A DNA stretch of 64,000 nucleotides from Ravibacter sp964559125 (GTDB taxonomy: Bacteria > Bacteroidota > Bacteroidia > Cytophagales > Spirosomataceae), in contig CAZLGW010000024.1 of the NCBI GenBank assembly GCA_964559125.1, positions 1 through 64,000 on the forward strand, given 5' to 3'. Below the pieces are notes generated by a model that did not search any database, was not told the DNA's origin, and saw nothing but the letters and a program-made list of their open reading frames with translations. A program made the translations under genes and the position numbers. Shown here in pieces: positions 16,366 through 25,379 of this stretch (its first letter is position 1; every line of letters begins with the position of its first letter).

Positions 16366-17007
16366 TCAGACTGAAATCACTTCCTTGCCTAAAATACAAT
16401 AGACTTCCTGACCGGCGCCTTTCTCCATACGGTATAAGCCCGTCAGTTCGCCGAAAGCCGGAACCAGGAGGGTCGGGTTGCTGTAATGAAAACATGGCAG
16501 AATGACACCCTGTCTCGCTTTCAGCTTCACACTATACCCCGGATGGATATGCCCTGCTACATTCAGAAGCCCTTCGGGCGTCAGGTCATACAGCGGTTCA
16601 TGGGTAAAAATGATCCTGTCTTCCCAGATTATTGAATCAACCGCCTCTATATCCAGTCCTTCGAAAAACCGGACCGGAATGATGTCGTGGTTCCCTTTTA
16701 CGAGCTTGAACCTTATATGCGGGAGGCCTCTGATGAAGCCGGCGAATTCGTGCCAATCGTTATTTTTCACACTATGGAACAGGTCCCCCAGGAAAAATAC
16801 CTGCTCCGCGCCGTATGTTTCCAAGATGCTTTCTACCAGGGCGAATTCCCTGCTTATCCCGGGCTGGGGTACGGGTATTCCCGATTTCCTGAAGTGCGCT
16901 GCTTTCCCGAGATGCCAGTCGGCTATACACAACGCATTTATTTCCGGCAGGAACAGGGCCCTTTCCGGTAAAAATGTCAATGCTATGTGGTTGATCCGTA
17001 CGTTCAT
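16366..17007 (-). CDS. pdeM: Ligase-associated DNA damage response endonuclease PdeM
   Basis: A 213-residue calcineurin-like metallophosphoesterase. Metal-binding motifs appear in order: IADWHLGK, FLGDLFHS, VKGNHD, FTHEP and AGHIHPGY. They match the PdeM family that accompanies a Lhr-like helicase, a DNA ligase and a beta-CASP exonuclease. I place the start at the Met of MNVRINHIAL (17007); a longer frame would overlap the helicase gene and adds no conserved sequence. It lies 47 bases after the helicase stop codon and is probably co-transcribed with it. Known members act in repair of DNA damage. Confidence 0.88.
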   Translation of the reverse strand: MNVRINHIALTFLPERALFLPEINALCIADWHLGKAAHFRKSGIPVPQPGISREFALVESILETYGAEQVFFLGDLFHSVKNNDWHEFAGFIRGLPHIRFKLVKGNHDIIPVRFFEGLDIEAVDSIIWEDRIIFTHEPLYDLTPEGLLNVAGHIHPGYSVKLKARQGVILPCFHYSNPTLLVPAFGELTGLYRMEKGAGQEVYCILGKEVISV

Positions 17008-17054
17008 CCGGGCTACCCTGACTGCTTCGCCTGTCCGCTGAAGCGCGCAGCCGC

Positions 17055-19505
17055 TTAAGTAATTTGTTTTTTGATCTTCTCCAGCCTGGTTTCCCAATCT
17101 TCGTTGGAATACCGCTCCCGGAATGACTCGGCGAATATAGGGAATGCGAACGGAGTAAGGCTTGCAGGCTTCCGGAAAATAACCGTATGACTGCTGATCC
17201 TTTCATAAATGTGGTATAACCTGGCAAATTCCAGCTGGAACTGGTAAACCTCGTCATAGGCTTCCCGAAGAAGAAGGTTATTGGAATCATAATTTTCAAA
17301 AACCTTGAAAAACAAACCTGAATTTGCCTGCAGGTGCTTTGCTTTCACCGGTTTTCCCGGATAGCCCTGGAAGACCAGGCCGGCAATGCCGGCTATATCC
17401 CTGAACCGCCGCCGCGCCATTTCAGACACATTGATCCCCGAATTAATATCTTTCATAAGGTTTTCAGCCCCGAAAAGCCCCCTGGCAATCTCATTTTCAA
17501 TATCGTATTCTGTCTCGCTGAGCAGTTCGAACCCGTACTCGTTGCTGGCTATGCTGAACGATGCTTGTCTGATGCTGCTCAGCCGAAAAGCGGTTATGGC
17601 GGCCATCCCCTCATGGATTAGCTTCCCCTCGAAAGGATAAACGAAAAGATGGAATCCATCGCGGGTTTTGATGTACTCCACCAGTAGTTCGTTTTCTCCG
17701 GGAAGGCAGGAAGCCTTATGCTGCTCTTCGAAAAGAGGGCTGAGAAATTTCAGTTCTACCGGCCACCGCGGTGTCGGCCTGCCGGACACTGACAGCGATT
17801 TTTCATTTTTCCTGATCTGCCCGAATGTATGTCTTAATGCCGTTGCAAAATCGGTGGTAATAGCAAACCTCCCTCCCATCCAGGAAGGCACAATTCCTTT
17901 CTTTTTTGCCGATGCCTTCACGATAGCCTGCATCCCGTTGATCTTTACGACCTCCAGCAACCTGCCGCTGAACCAGAAGGCCTGCTGCGGCTGCAGTTTT
18001 GAAATGAAGCTTTCCTCAATACTCCCCAGGCTACCTCCCTTCATATATTTTACCTGCATCATCGCCTCCGATACGATTGCCCCGATGCTCAGCCGGTGCC
18101 TCATTGCAATCCTCCGGTCAACAACTTTGTAGACCCCTTTTTCGATGATCACCTTATGAAATTCATCGTAGGCCTGCAGGCTTTTTCCTCCCTGGGTGAT
18201 CATCAGCAGGCATTCGGAAAATTCTTCCCCACTGACCGATTCAAAGCAATGAGTTGTTTTTATCTCTTTGAATAACTCCTTTGCTTTAAATCCTTCAGAT
18301 ACCGCCAGCGTAACCATATATTGTACCAGCACATCGAAAGATCTGATATAGGGCTGGCGCTTTTCGTACATATTATGGGCCACGGCATACCGCAGCGACG
18401 CCCCTTCCATGATCTCCAGCGAGTGGGTCGGCAGAAAGTAGATCTTGCTGAGAGCTCCGGGCTGATGGCCGCTTCTCCCCGCCCGCTGCATAAACCTGGC
18501 AACTCCCTTAGGCGAGCCGATCTGAACCACGCAGTCGACAGGACGGAAGTCCACACCCAGATCGAGGCTACTCGTACAAACTACCGCTTTGAGTCGTCCT
18601 GCATGGAGATTTTCTTCCACCCACAATCTTATATCTTCTCCGAGCGACCCATGATGCAGCGCGATCTGTCCTGCCAGCGCCGGCTGCCTTTCGAGCAAGC
18701 GATGATACCAGATTTCGGCCTGTGATCTGGTATTGGTAAAAAGCAGGGTTGATTGATGCGCATCAATGACAGGCAGCACTCTGTCGATCATCTTAATACC
18801 CAGATGCCCCGCCCAGGGAAATTTCTCCAGTTCTTCGGGAAGCAGCGTTTCTATATGCGTATCCTTCCGTAAATCGGCTTTTACCATAACACCGCTACGG
18901 TCATTTCCCAGGAGTATCTTCCTGGCTTCTCCCAGATTGCCTATCGTAGCTGAAACACCCCATATTTTGAGATTGGGGTTGATCTTTTTCAGCTTGCTCA
19001 GCGCGAGCTCTACCAATACGCCGCGCTTATTCCCCATCAGTTCGTGCCATTCATCCACCACCACGAAATCGAGTCCGCTGAAAAAATCCGGGTATCCTTT
19101 GGAAGCCAGCAGCAGGTGAACGCTTTCAGGGGTAGTGATCAGCGCATGCGGCCGATTGGTCTTCTGCTTCTGACGGGCGCTTGTCGGGGTATCACCGGTA
19201 CGCAGCTCTACGCGATAATCAAGCTCCAGCTCTTCGCTCACCCGCTGGGTAGCCAGAAGGATCTCCTTAGAAAGAGCACGTAAAGGGGTTATCCAGAGCG
19301 CATGAAGCCGCTTTTTACCTGGTTTTTCCTGCCGGTAGTAATCCTGCAGGATCCCAAACCATATTGCATAGGTTTTGCCGAACCCTGTCGGCGCATTCAA
19401 TAATCCCGAATGCCCCTGAGCTATCGCCTCCCAGCTTTCCAACTGGAACCTGTGGGGTGTCCAGCCGTTATTCGAAAAGTAGGCGTCTGCAAACCAATTG
19501 CTCAT
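17055..19505 (-). CDS. Ligase-associated DNA damage response DEXH-box helicase
   Basis: An 816-residue superfamily 2 helicase of the Lhr-like group. The Walker A motif is NAPTGFGKTYA (about residues 37-47), the DEXH box is VVVDEWHELMGNKRGV, and motif III is SATIGN. The C-terminal RecA domain has motif VI QRAGRSGHQPG. A long C-terminal region (about 480-816) is specific to this family and lacks the extra WH and beta-barrel modules of full Lhr. Typical operons carry four genes: helicase, PdeM, ATP-dependent ligase and exonuclease. Here only helicase and PdeM are adjacent, and the gene upstream is an unrelated membrane protein. Roles in double-strand or crosslink repair are inferred from the family. 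Confidence 0.9.
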   Translation of the reverse strand: MSNWFADAYFSNNGWTPHRFQLESWEAIAQGHSGLLNAPTGFGKTYAIWFGILQDYYRQEKPGKKRLHALWITPLRALSKEILLATQRVSEELELDYRVELRTGDTPTSARQKQKTNRPHALITTPESVHLLLASKGYPDFFSGLDFVVVDEWHELMGNKRGVLVELALSKLKKINPNLKIWGVSATIGNLGEARKILLGNDRSGVMVKADLRKDTHIETLLPEELEKFPWAGHLGIKMIDRVLPVIDAHQSTLLFTNTRSQAEIWYHRLLERQPALAGQIALHHGSLGEDIRLWVEENLHAGRLKAVVCTSSLDLGVDFRPVDCVVQIGSPKGVARFMQRAGRSGHQPGALSKIYFLPTHSLEIMEGASLRYAVAHNMYEKRQPYIRSFDVLVQYMVTLAVSEGFKAKELFKEIKTTHCFESVSGEEFSECLLMITQGGKSLQAYDEFHKVIIEKGVYKVVDRRIAMRHRLSIGAIVSEAMMQVKYMKGGSLGSIEESFISKLQPQQAFWFSGRLLEVVKINGMQAIVKASAKKKGIVPSWMGGRFAITTDFATALRHTFGQIRKNEKSLSVSGRPTPRWPVELKFLSPLFEEQHKASCLPGENELLVEYIKTRDGFHLFVYPFEGKLIHEGMAAITAFRLSSIRQASFSIASNEYGFELLSETEYDIENEIARGLFGAENLMKDINSGINVSEMARRRFRDIAGIAGLVFQGYPGKPVKAKHLQANSGLFFKVFENYDSNNLLLREAYDEVYQFQLEFARLYHIYERISSHTVIFRKPASLTPFAFPIFAESFRERYSNEDWETRLEKIKKQIT

Positions 19506-19548
19506 AAAAGAGATTTATAATGCTTCTTCCTCTGCCCGTATAAAACAA

Positions 19549-19593
19549 ATCCCCTGAGTTTTACTACCAGCCGGCACCAGAAACTCAGGGGAT
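19549..19593 (-). terminator. Terminator of the 145-aa membrane protein gene
   Basis: A perfect 13-bp inverted repeat (ATCCCCTGAGTTT/AAACTCAGGGGAT) with a 19-base loop. On the minus strand it is followed by TTGTTTTAT. It lies between the stop of the gene at 19638 and the start of the helicase gene, so it insulates the two. Confidence 0.7.
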
Positions 19594-19637
19594 CTCACGC
19601 AGGGTATTCCCCGCACCTCATTCAGAAAAGTACAGGC

Positions 19638-20075
19638 TCAATTAATAAGCGCCCAGGTCTGCCATGGAATACGGGAAAGAATAAGTACAAGCCCCAATGC
19701 ATAGAAAACAACGATACTGGTAAACTTCTTCTTGTCGGACGTAGCTTTTTTAGCCCTGGAATACCCGATCGTGATCAGGGCTATCGCTACAATATTAATT
19801 AAAGGGTGCTCCAGCGCATACAACCTGCCCAGGGAATCCTTCATAGTATCGCCCGACAGGTTGGAAACACCCAGCGGTGAAATAAAGTAAATCACCAACC
19901 CTACCAGCAACTGCAGATGGCTCGAAATAAAGGCCACCAAAGCAGCGACCCTGTGCCCTTTGGTATATTGTGATGATGTCAGAAGCCCGATAATGTGAAA
20001 AACCAACGCCAGTGCAAATACTATTAAAAGCAATAATGCTATAGTCGAGTGGAGATGTTTAAAACCGATATACAT
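19638..20075 (-). CDS. Four-TM membrane protein, 'cytochrome B'-like family
   Basis: A 145-residue integral membrane protein with four helices (about 10-32, 44-68, 88-105 and 122-143). His residues near the helices (H7, H9, H27, H41, H53, H89) recall small heme-binding or cytochrome-b561-like proteins. Proteins of this kind are often labelled cytochrome B in Bacteroidota. Heme binding is not proven by sequence. It is a single gene with its own terminator; its function is unknown. Confidence 0.6.
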   Translation of the reverse strand: MYIGFKHLHSTIALLLLIVFALALVFHIIGLLTSSQYTKGHRVAALVAFISSHLQLLVGLVIYFISPLGVSNLSGDTMKDSLGRLYALEHPLINIVAIALITIGYSRAKKATSDKKKFTSIVVFYALGLVLILSRIPWQTWALIN

Positions 20076-20185
20076 CGCAAACAGGAGTTTATATGGGTAA
20101 CAATAATTTGAATGGCGAAGTTAAGCCCCAAAACTTTAAAAACTTCTTGTTCCGGATAAAATAACTCTGACTATCCGGCGAAAGG

Positions 20186-21715
20186 TCAATCCATCAGTTC
20201 CCTGGCTTCATCGTCCTGGTATTGCGCTATCAGGTTCCTGAGCTTATCCTTAAGTGAGGTAATGACCTCGCTGGTCCCGTCCCCGTAAATGTTATTCAAT
20301 TCATCAGGATCCTTTTCCAGGTCATAAAATTCCCAGGCATCCACACCTCCGTAAAAGCGTACCAGTTTGTAACGATCTGTTCTCAAACCGAAGTGGGGAT
20401 ATACGTGGTGCGGCTGCGGAAACTCGTAATAATGGTAGTAGACGGCGTCTCTCCACTCGGCTTTTGACGCGCCTTTCTTAAGCAGAGGCAGAAACGATGC
20501 GCCCTGAACTTCCGCGGGCGCTTTAACACCGGCAAAATCCAGCATGGTAGGAGCCCAGTCTATATTGGCTACCAGCTCATCAACTACAGTTCCTGGTGTT
20601 ATTACTCCCGGGTACCTGATCACGAACGGCGTTCTCATCGACTGCTCATAGATAAACCGCTTGTCGAACCATCCGTGCTCGCCGAGATAGAAACCCTGGT
20701 CGGAAGCATAGATCACGACCGTATTTTCTTCGAGGCCTTTTTCTTTCAGGTAGTCGAGCACCTGGCCTATATTCCTGTCCAGCCCGTTGGCTGTCGACAG
20801 GTAATCTCTAAGATACCGCTGGTATTTCCACTCGGTCAACTCTTTTCCCTTCCGTTCCTTCGAATGGAAATCCCGGGATACACCGTCATAGTAACTCTTT
20901 ATCCGGGCCCTTTGCTCCGGTGTAAGACGCTTGTAATTATATGCGTTTTCGAAATCGAGATCGACCTTCAGATCTTCTTTTAGCCTCATAGTGGTTTCTA
21001 TCGACATATCCTGCTTTGCGGCGGCTTCCCTGCCTTTATAGTCGTCGTAGAAAGTTGCCGGGATCGGGAAAGTCACATCGTCGTAGGCGCCGAGGTCTTC
21101 TATCGCCGGGTTCCATTCGCGGTGGGTAGCCTTATGACCGATGGTTATGAAAAAGGGCTTTGACTGGTCCCTTTTATCCAGCCAGTCGAGTGAAAACCTG
21201 GTGATAATATCAGATACATATCCTTCATACCGCACGGTATCATTCGATTGGGCAATAAAGTCGGGATTATAGTAATGCCCCTGACCCGGAAGGATATTCC
21301 AGTAATCGAATCCCTCGGGCAGGCTGTTCAGGTGCAGCTTGCCGACATAGGCTGTCTGATAGCCGCTTTCCTGCAAGGCACGCGGAAATAAGAACTGGGT
21401 AATGTCAAACAGCGTTTTGTCATTGCGCTTATAGCCGTTTTTATGGCTGTATTTACCGGTAAGCAAAGTTGCACGGCTGGGCCCGCAAATGGAATTGGTT
21501 ACGAGATTGTTTTTCAACAAGGCACCCTCCTGCGCTATACGATCGATATTGGGAGTGTGCGCTAACCGGTTCCCGTATGCACCGATAGCCTGGTAAGTGT
21601 GATCATCGGAAAAGATGAATACGATATTCGGACGCTTTTCTTCCTGAGGAGAGGAACACCCGGCTACGACAACGACCAGGAATAAGAATGTAAAGATCTT
21701 GAAATGAATTTGCAT
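20186..21715 (-). CDS. Type I sulfatase lipoprotein
   Basis: A 509-residue sulfatase with a lipoprotein signal (VVAGC, Cys20), counted from the Met at 21715. The longer frame adds 23 residues that would bury the signal peptide. The metal site is SDDHT (D37, D38) and the modification motif is C-G-P-S-R (77-81), where Cys77 becomes formylglycine. The family usually removes sulfate from glycosaminoglycans or sulfated plant and algal sugars. The length and the C-terminal YYEFPQPHHVYPHFG stretch suit the S1_11-like (N-acetylglucosamine-6-sulfatase) group. No anaerobic or FGE-type maturase, SusC/SusD pair or second sulfatase lies nearby, so it does not mark a polysaccharide locus here. The alpha/beta hydrolase upstream is divergent. 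Confidence 0.88.
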   Translation of the reverse strand: MQIHFKIFTFLFLVVVVAGCSSPQEEKRPNIVFIFSDDHTYQAIGAYGNRLAHTPNIDRIAQEGALLKNNLVTNSICGPSRATLLTGKYSHKNGYKRNDKTLFDITQFLFPRALQESGYQTAYVGKLHLNSLPEGFDYWNILPGQGHYYNPDFIAQSNDTVRYEGYVSDIITRFSLDWLDKRDQSKPFFITIGHKATHREWNPAIEDLGAYDDVTFPIPATFYDDYKGREAAAKQDMSIETTMRLKEDLKVDLDFENAYNYKRLTPEQRARIKSYYDGVSRDFHSKERKGKELTEWKYQRYLRDYLSTANGLDRNIGQVLDYLKEKGLEENTVVIYASDQGFYLGEHGWFDKRFIYEQSMRTPFVIRYPGVITPGTVVDELVANIDWAPTMLDFAGVKAPAEVQGASFLPLLKKGASKAEWRDAVYYHYYEFPQPHHVYPHFGLRTDRYKLVRFYGGVDAWEFYDLEKDPDELNNIYGDGTSEVITSLKDKLRNLIAQYQDDEARELMD

Positions 21716-21861
21716 ATTTGTCTGTATATAGTCATTATGATTATGCTTCTGCACTGAACCCGGCGCAGATACGAATATGCGCAAAAATGCGTTGTAATAA
21801 AGACATACGACAATAATTTCTTACTTCAATCTCAACTTTAGTACCATCAAACCCCAGACTT

Positions 21862-22683
21862 ATGCCCAGAATATCAACCGATAAGGACACTGAGCTGTTC
21901 TACATAGACTACGGCACCGGCCAACCCGTTATCCTTATTCACGGCTGGCCTTTAAGCCATAAAGCATGGGAATCGCAAATTGAAGCGCTGGTCGAAGCAG
22001 GATTCCGCGTCATTGCCTATGACCGCCGGGGCTTCGGCAATTCGTCGGCGCCTTTCGAAAGCTACGACTACGATGCGCTGGCCTCCGACCTGAACGAGAT
22101 CATCACACAACTAAACCTTGTGAACGTAACCCTGGTCGGATTTTCTATGGGGGGCGGCGAAGTAGTAAGGTACCTTACCAATTACGGCGACGGTAGGATC
22201 TCCAAAGCTGTCCTTATCGCTTCCATCATACCACTGGTCAAACAGAAAGACGACAATCCTGAAGGCGTTCCGCAAAAGGTGTTGGACGAAATTTTAGCGG
22301 CGCTTCAAAACGACCGCATCGCTTTCCTGACAGGCTTCAGCAAAAATTTCTATAACTACACCGACAAAAATAAAACGGTAAGCCAGGAACAGTTGGATTA
22401 CGACTGGTCGATAGCAGCTCATGCTTCGCCGAGGGCTACCATAGGTGCTGCAAAAGCCTGGATGGATACCGATTTCCGGGAAGAAGCCGGAAAGATAAAT
22501 GTCCCGACACTGATCATACACGGCGACTCGGACAATACAGTTCCTATTAAAACCTCTGCAGACCAGGCGGCCAGGCTAATTGCCGGCAATACTTACAAGA
22601 TCTATAAAGACGGTCCGCACGGTCTGAGCGTTACCCATAAGGAACAGCTTAATAAAGACCTTATAGAGTTTCTGAAAAAGTAA
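21862..22683 (+). CDS. Alpha/beta hydrolase, non-heme chloroperoxidase/arylesterase type
   Basis: A 273-residue cytoplasmic alpha/beta hydrolase. The nucleophile is Ser95 in GFSMGGG, the acid is in HGDSDNTVP (D222 or D224), and the His is His253 in GPHGLS. The oxyanion motif is HGWP. These and the length match cofactor-free haloperoxidases and aryl esterases, enzymes that hydrolyse esters and can form peracids. The 3' end overlaps the end of the convergent amylase gene by 23 bases. No signal peptide is seen. The natural substrate is unknown. Confidence 0.85.
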   Translation: MPRISTDKDTELFYIDYGTGQPVILIHGWPLSHKAWESQIEALVEAGFRVIAYDRRGFGNSSAPFESYDYDALASDLNEIITQLNLVNVTLVGFSMGGGEVVRYLTNYGDGRISKAVLIASIIPLVKQKDDNPEGVPQKVLDEILAALQNDRIAFLTGFSKNFYNYTDKNKTVSQEQLDYDWSIAAHASPRATIGAAKAWMDTDFREEAGKINVPTLIIHGDSDNTVPIKTSADQAARLIAGNTYKIYKDGPHGLSVTHKEQLNKDLIEFLKK

Positions 22684-24169
22684 GCTCCAGGATGATGCTG
22701 TTGTATCTCCCTAGCTGCAGCGTATCTCCCCTGATTGAAAACCTGGCGGTGCTTGTATAGCGCACCGTAGTGAACCCGCTGAACTCGCCTGTCAGCAGAA
22801 AGTTTTGTGTTGTATTGCGCAGGTTATGGACCACCAGGAAAGCAGAAGCTTCATTGCGCCGTAAATAGGCCAGTATACCCGGGTTGTCTACCGGTGCTTC
22901 TGCTATCCCGGTGTTGTTTACATCGCCTATTGCCCGGCAGGTATTGCGGATGCGGATCAGGTTCTGATAGCAATAAAAAAGCGACGTTGGGTCGCACAGT
23001 GCACTCTGCAGGGAAGCTACTTTTTCCTTACGGCTGTACCTCGGCGTTCTCCAGGTAGTTTCAAGCTGTGAATCTCCCCATAAAAAAGGTTCTCTGAGCG
23101 AGGGATCGGGTTTTCGCCCCAGCATTCCGAGCTCTTCTCCGTAGTAGATATAGGGTTGGCCCGGGAGGGTCAGCAGGATAGCAGCAGCAAGTTTCATCCT
23201 GTCTTTGTCGCCGTTTAAAGTACTGCCGATACGCTGCTGATCATGGTTTGAGAGCATGAGGGCATCGACGTAATCCGGTCTTACACTTTCGAATATGCTG
23301 CGCTGGTACCGGATCCAGGAAACCAGGTTAAGATTATTTTCGGAAAGCAGCACATCCTCTATTTTCCAGCAAAGACCAAAGTTAAAATTGGCAGTCAGTC
23401 CCCTGAAAAAAGGGGCAACGTGTGAGGCATCCGCCCATACTTCTCCCAGGAGGTAAGTATTTTTCTTCAGCTTCTCTGTTTCCTCGCCGAACTCCGCCCA
23501 GAAATCAGGATTGCGCCAATCTTCCCATATGGGATAAATATGCCTGGCGGCATCGAGCCTGAAGCCGTCTACCCCGATCTCATTCCGCCAGAAACCGACT
23601 ATACGGTATATCTCTTCCCGGACTTCAGGGGTATCAAAATTAAGATCCGCCATTTCGCGGCTGAAAATCCCGAAAAAGCGTTCTTTGTCACCTGCCACCC
23701 TGTGCCACGGATTAACGGTGTGGGCATCCTGTGTAAGTTCTCTTATCTCCAGCCCCATCTTGGCGATTTCTGCATCCGACATCCACCGGTAATAGCTCCG
23801 GTAAGGCGACTCCGGGTTACATTTCGCGTCTTCAAACCATTTATGCAGGATACTTGTGTGATGAATAACCAGGTCCATATAAACCCGGATACCGCGCGCA
23901 TGGGCCTCCCGGAGCAGGTTACGGTAATCGTCGAGGGTACCGTATTCCGGATCTACCCGGTAATAATCTACGACATCGTATTTATGATAGCTGGGAGAAG
24001 GATGTACCGGGGTAAGCCAGAGCCCTTCAATCCCCAGGCTTTGAAGATAGTCCAGGCGGGAAGTAATACCATTCAGGTCGCCTATACCATCTCCGTCGGA
24101 ATCGCAGAAAGAACGCACGAAGATCTCGTAACAAACTCTCGGAAAAGGATAAGGGCAGACATTACTCAT
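22661..24169 (-). CDS. GH13 alpha-amylase family glucosidase
   Basis: A 502-residue TIM-barrel glycoside hydrolase without a signal peptide, so cytoplasmic. Family 13 landmarks: MDLVIHH (98-104), nucleophile Asp206 in DGFRLDAARH, acid/base Glu243 in LGEVWAD, and transition-state Asp310 in LSNHDQQ. The calcium-like loop DSDGDGIGDLNG at about 23-34 is typical of alpha-glucosidase, oligo-1,6-glucosidase and trehalose-related enzymes. It probably degrades imported maltodextrins or isomalto-oligosaccharides. The start overlaps the Maf gene by eight bases on the same strand, so the two are co-transcribed although functionally unrelated. Confidence 0.88.
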   Translation of the reverse strand: MSNVCPYPFPRVCYEIFVRSFCDSDGDGIGDLNGITSRLDYLQSLGIEGLWLTPVHPSPSYHKYDVVDYYRVDPEYGTLDDYRNLLREAHARGIRVYMDLVIHHTSILHKWFEDAKCNPESPYRSYYRWMSDAEIAKMGLEIRELTQDAHTVNPWHRVAGDKERFFGIFSREMADLNFDTPEVREEIYRIVGFWRNEIGVDGFRLDAARHIYPIWEDWRNPDFWAEFGEETEKLKKNTYLLGEVWADASHVAPFFRGLTANFNFGLCWKIEDVLLSENNLNLVSWIRYQRSIFESVRPDYVDALMLSNHDQQRIGSTLNGDKDRMKLAAAILLTLPGQPYIYYGEELGMLGRKPDPSLREPFLWGDSQLETTWRTPRYSRKEKVASLQSALCDPTSLFYCYQNLIRIRNTCRAIGDVNNTGIAEAPVDNPGILAYLRRNEASAFLVVHNLRNTTQNFLLTGEFSGFTTVRYTSTARFSIRGDTLQLGRYNSIILELTFSETL

Positions 24170-24740
24170 TCTCGAAATAGGGCTGAAGCATTTGGTACAC
24201 CAGGTGGGTAGGCAATCCCATTATGGTATAATAAGAACCCTCGATACGCTCTACACCTACCATACCGATCCACTCCTGTATGCCGTAAGCACCGGCTTTA
24301 TCGAACGGCCGGAAGGTATCGACATAATAATGAATCTCTGCTTCCGATAGCATCCTGAAGGTAACCCTTGCCACATCGGTTTCTACCCGGAACCGGTCGC
24401 CGTCTCTCAGGCACACCGATGTAAAGACCCTGTGCGTAGTCCCCGACTGCATTTTCAGCATTTTCACTGCTTCCTGTCTGTCGGCCGGCTTACCCAGTAT
24501 TTTCTCACCGGCTACGACAACAGTATCCGCGCACAATATAAGAAACTGATCTTCCGGAACTTCAAAAGCCTTTGCTTTCTTCTCTGCCAGATACGCCGAA
24601 ACATGCTCGGGGGCAATGCCCTCGCAGGTTTCGTCAACAGGCATTGTCCTTACTTCGAAGGGAACTCCGAGACTATCAAGCAGTTCCTTTCTTCGGGGAG
24701 AATTGGAGGCAAGTAAAATTTTCTTCTTAAATATACACAT
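24162..24740 (-). CDS. maf: Maf-type nucleoside triphosphate pyrophosphatase
   Basis: A 192-residue protein of the Maf family, which hydrolyses dTTP/UTP and modified nucleotides and so keeps them out of nucleic acids. The N-terminal nucleotide-binding motif is LASNSPRRKELL (10-21). Others are FLILCADTVV (about 66-75), LGKPADRQEA and AYGIQEWIG. The set suits the YhdE-like (dTTP/UTPase) subgroup. It is upstream of and overlapping the GH13 gene. The plus-strand -7 box at 24748-24755 belongs to the divergent MarR gene. Confidence 0.9.
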   Translation of the reverse strand: MCIFKKKILLASNSPRRKELLDSLGVPFEVRTMPVDETCEGIAPEHVSAYLAEKKAKAFEVPEDQFLILCADTVVVAGEKILGKPADRQEAVKMLKMQSGTTHRVFTSVCLRDGDRFRVETDVARVTFRMLSEAEIHYYVDTFRPFDKAGAYGIQEWIGMVGVERIEGSYYTIMGLPTHLVYQMLQPYFENE

Positions 24741-24747
24741 TCAAAAC

Positions 24748-24755
24748 TATCTTTG
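24748..24755 (+). promoter_or_regulatory. Candidate promoter of the marR-yceI operon
   Basis: TATCTTTG on the plus strand, 117 bases before the MarR start codon. A perfect -7 match without a clear -33. The AT-rich leader that follows could hold an operator for the MarR protein. Confidence 0.4.
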
Positions 24756-24872
24756 TAGCAAACAGAACCGGCAATAAACAACAAAAATATCCATACAAAA
24801 AAATATTCATTACCCGGGATCGTTCACCCCGTAAGCATACAACTCATATGTTTATTGAAACAGGCGATATAA

Positions 24873-25379
24873 ATGACAATAGAAACAGCTATTAAGCAAA
24901 GCAAGTTTGCCAACCCTTACCACAAATTGCTCGTAAATATTACCTACACTGCTAACTGGCTGATGAACAGACAAATGGAAACACTCCGGCCGTTTGATCT
25001 CTCGCCCCAGCAGTATAACGTGCTGCGAATCCTCAAAGGCTCTCACCCCGAATCGATGCATGTGCAGGATATAAGCGAAAGGATGCTGGACAAGACTTCA
25101 AACACTTCCCGCCTGATCGACAAACTGGCTGCCAAGCAGTTTGTTTTTAAGCGACTGTGCCGGGCCGACCGCCGGGCCGTCGACATCGTGATAACCGACT
25201 CAGGGCTGGAACTTCTGGAAAAAACAACGCCCCTGATAGTATCCCTTGAAAACCTGCTCCGCCATCTCAATGCCGGGGAGGTCGAAAAACTGAGCGACAT
25301 ACTCGACAGTATCCGGGATGCCGAAGATAATTCTCACAACGATCATAATTCTACTTCCAATTCAAAACAAAATCCATGA
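24873..25379 (+). CDS. MarR-family transcriptional regulator
   Basis: A 168-residue winged-helix repressor. Dimerisation helices occupy residues about 1-35 and 125-150. The winged HTH is at about 45-110, with LSPQQYNVLRIL, then MLDKTSNTSRLIDKLAAKQF and the wing CRADRRAVDIVIT. MarR proteins bind palindromes near their own promoters and release on binding small aromatic compounds. It overlaps the YceI gene by four bases (ATGA at 25376-25379), so it very likely controls that gene's expression. Confidence 0.9.
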   Translation: MTIETAIKQSKFANPYHKLLVNITYTANWLMNRQMETLRPFDLSPQQYNVLRILKGSHPESMHVQDISERMLDKTSNTSRLIDKLAAKQFVFKRLCRADRRAVDIVITDSGLELLEKTTPLIVSLENLLRHLNAGEVEKLSDILDSIRDAEDNSHNDHNSTSNSKQNP

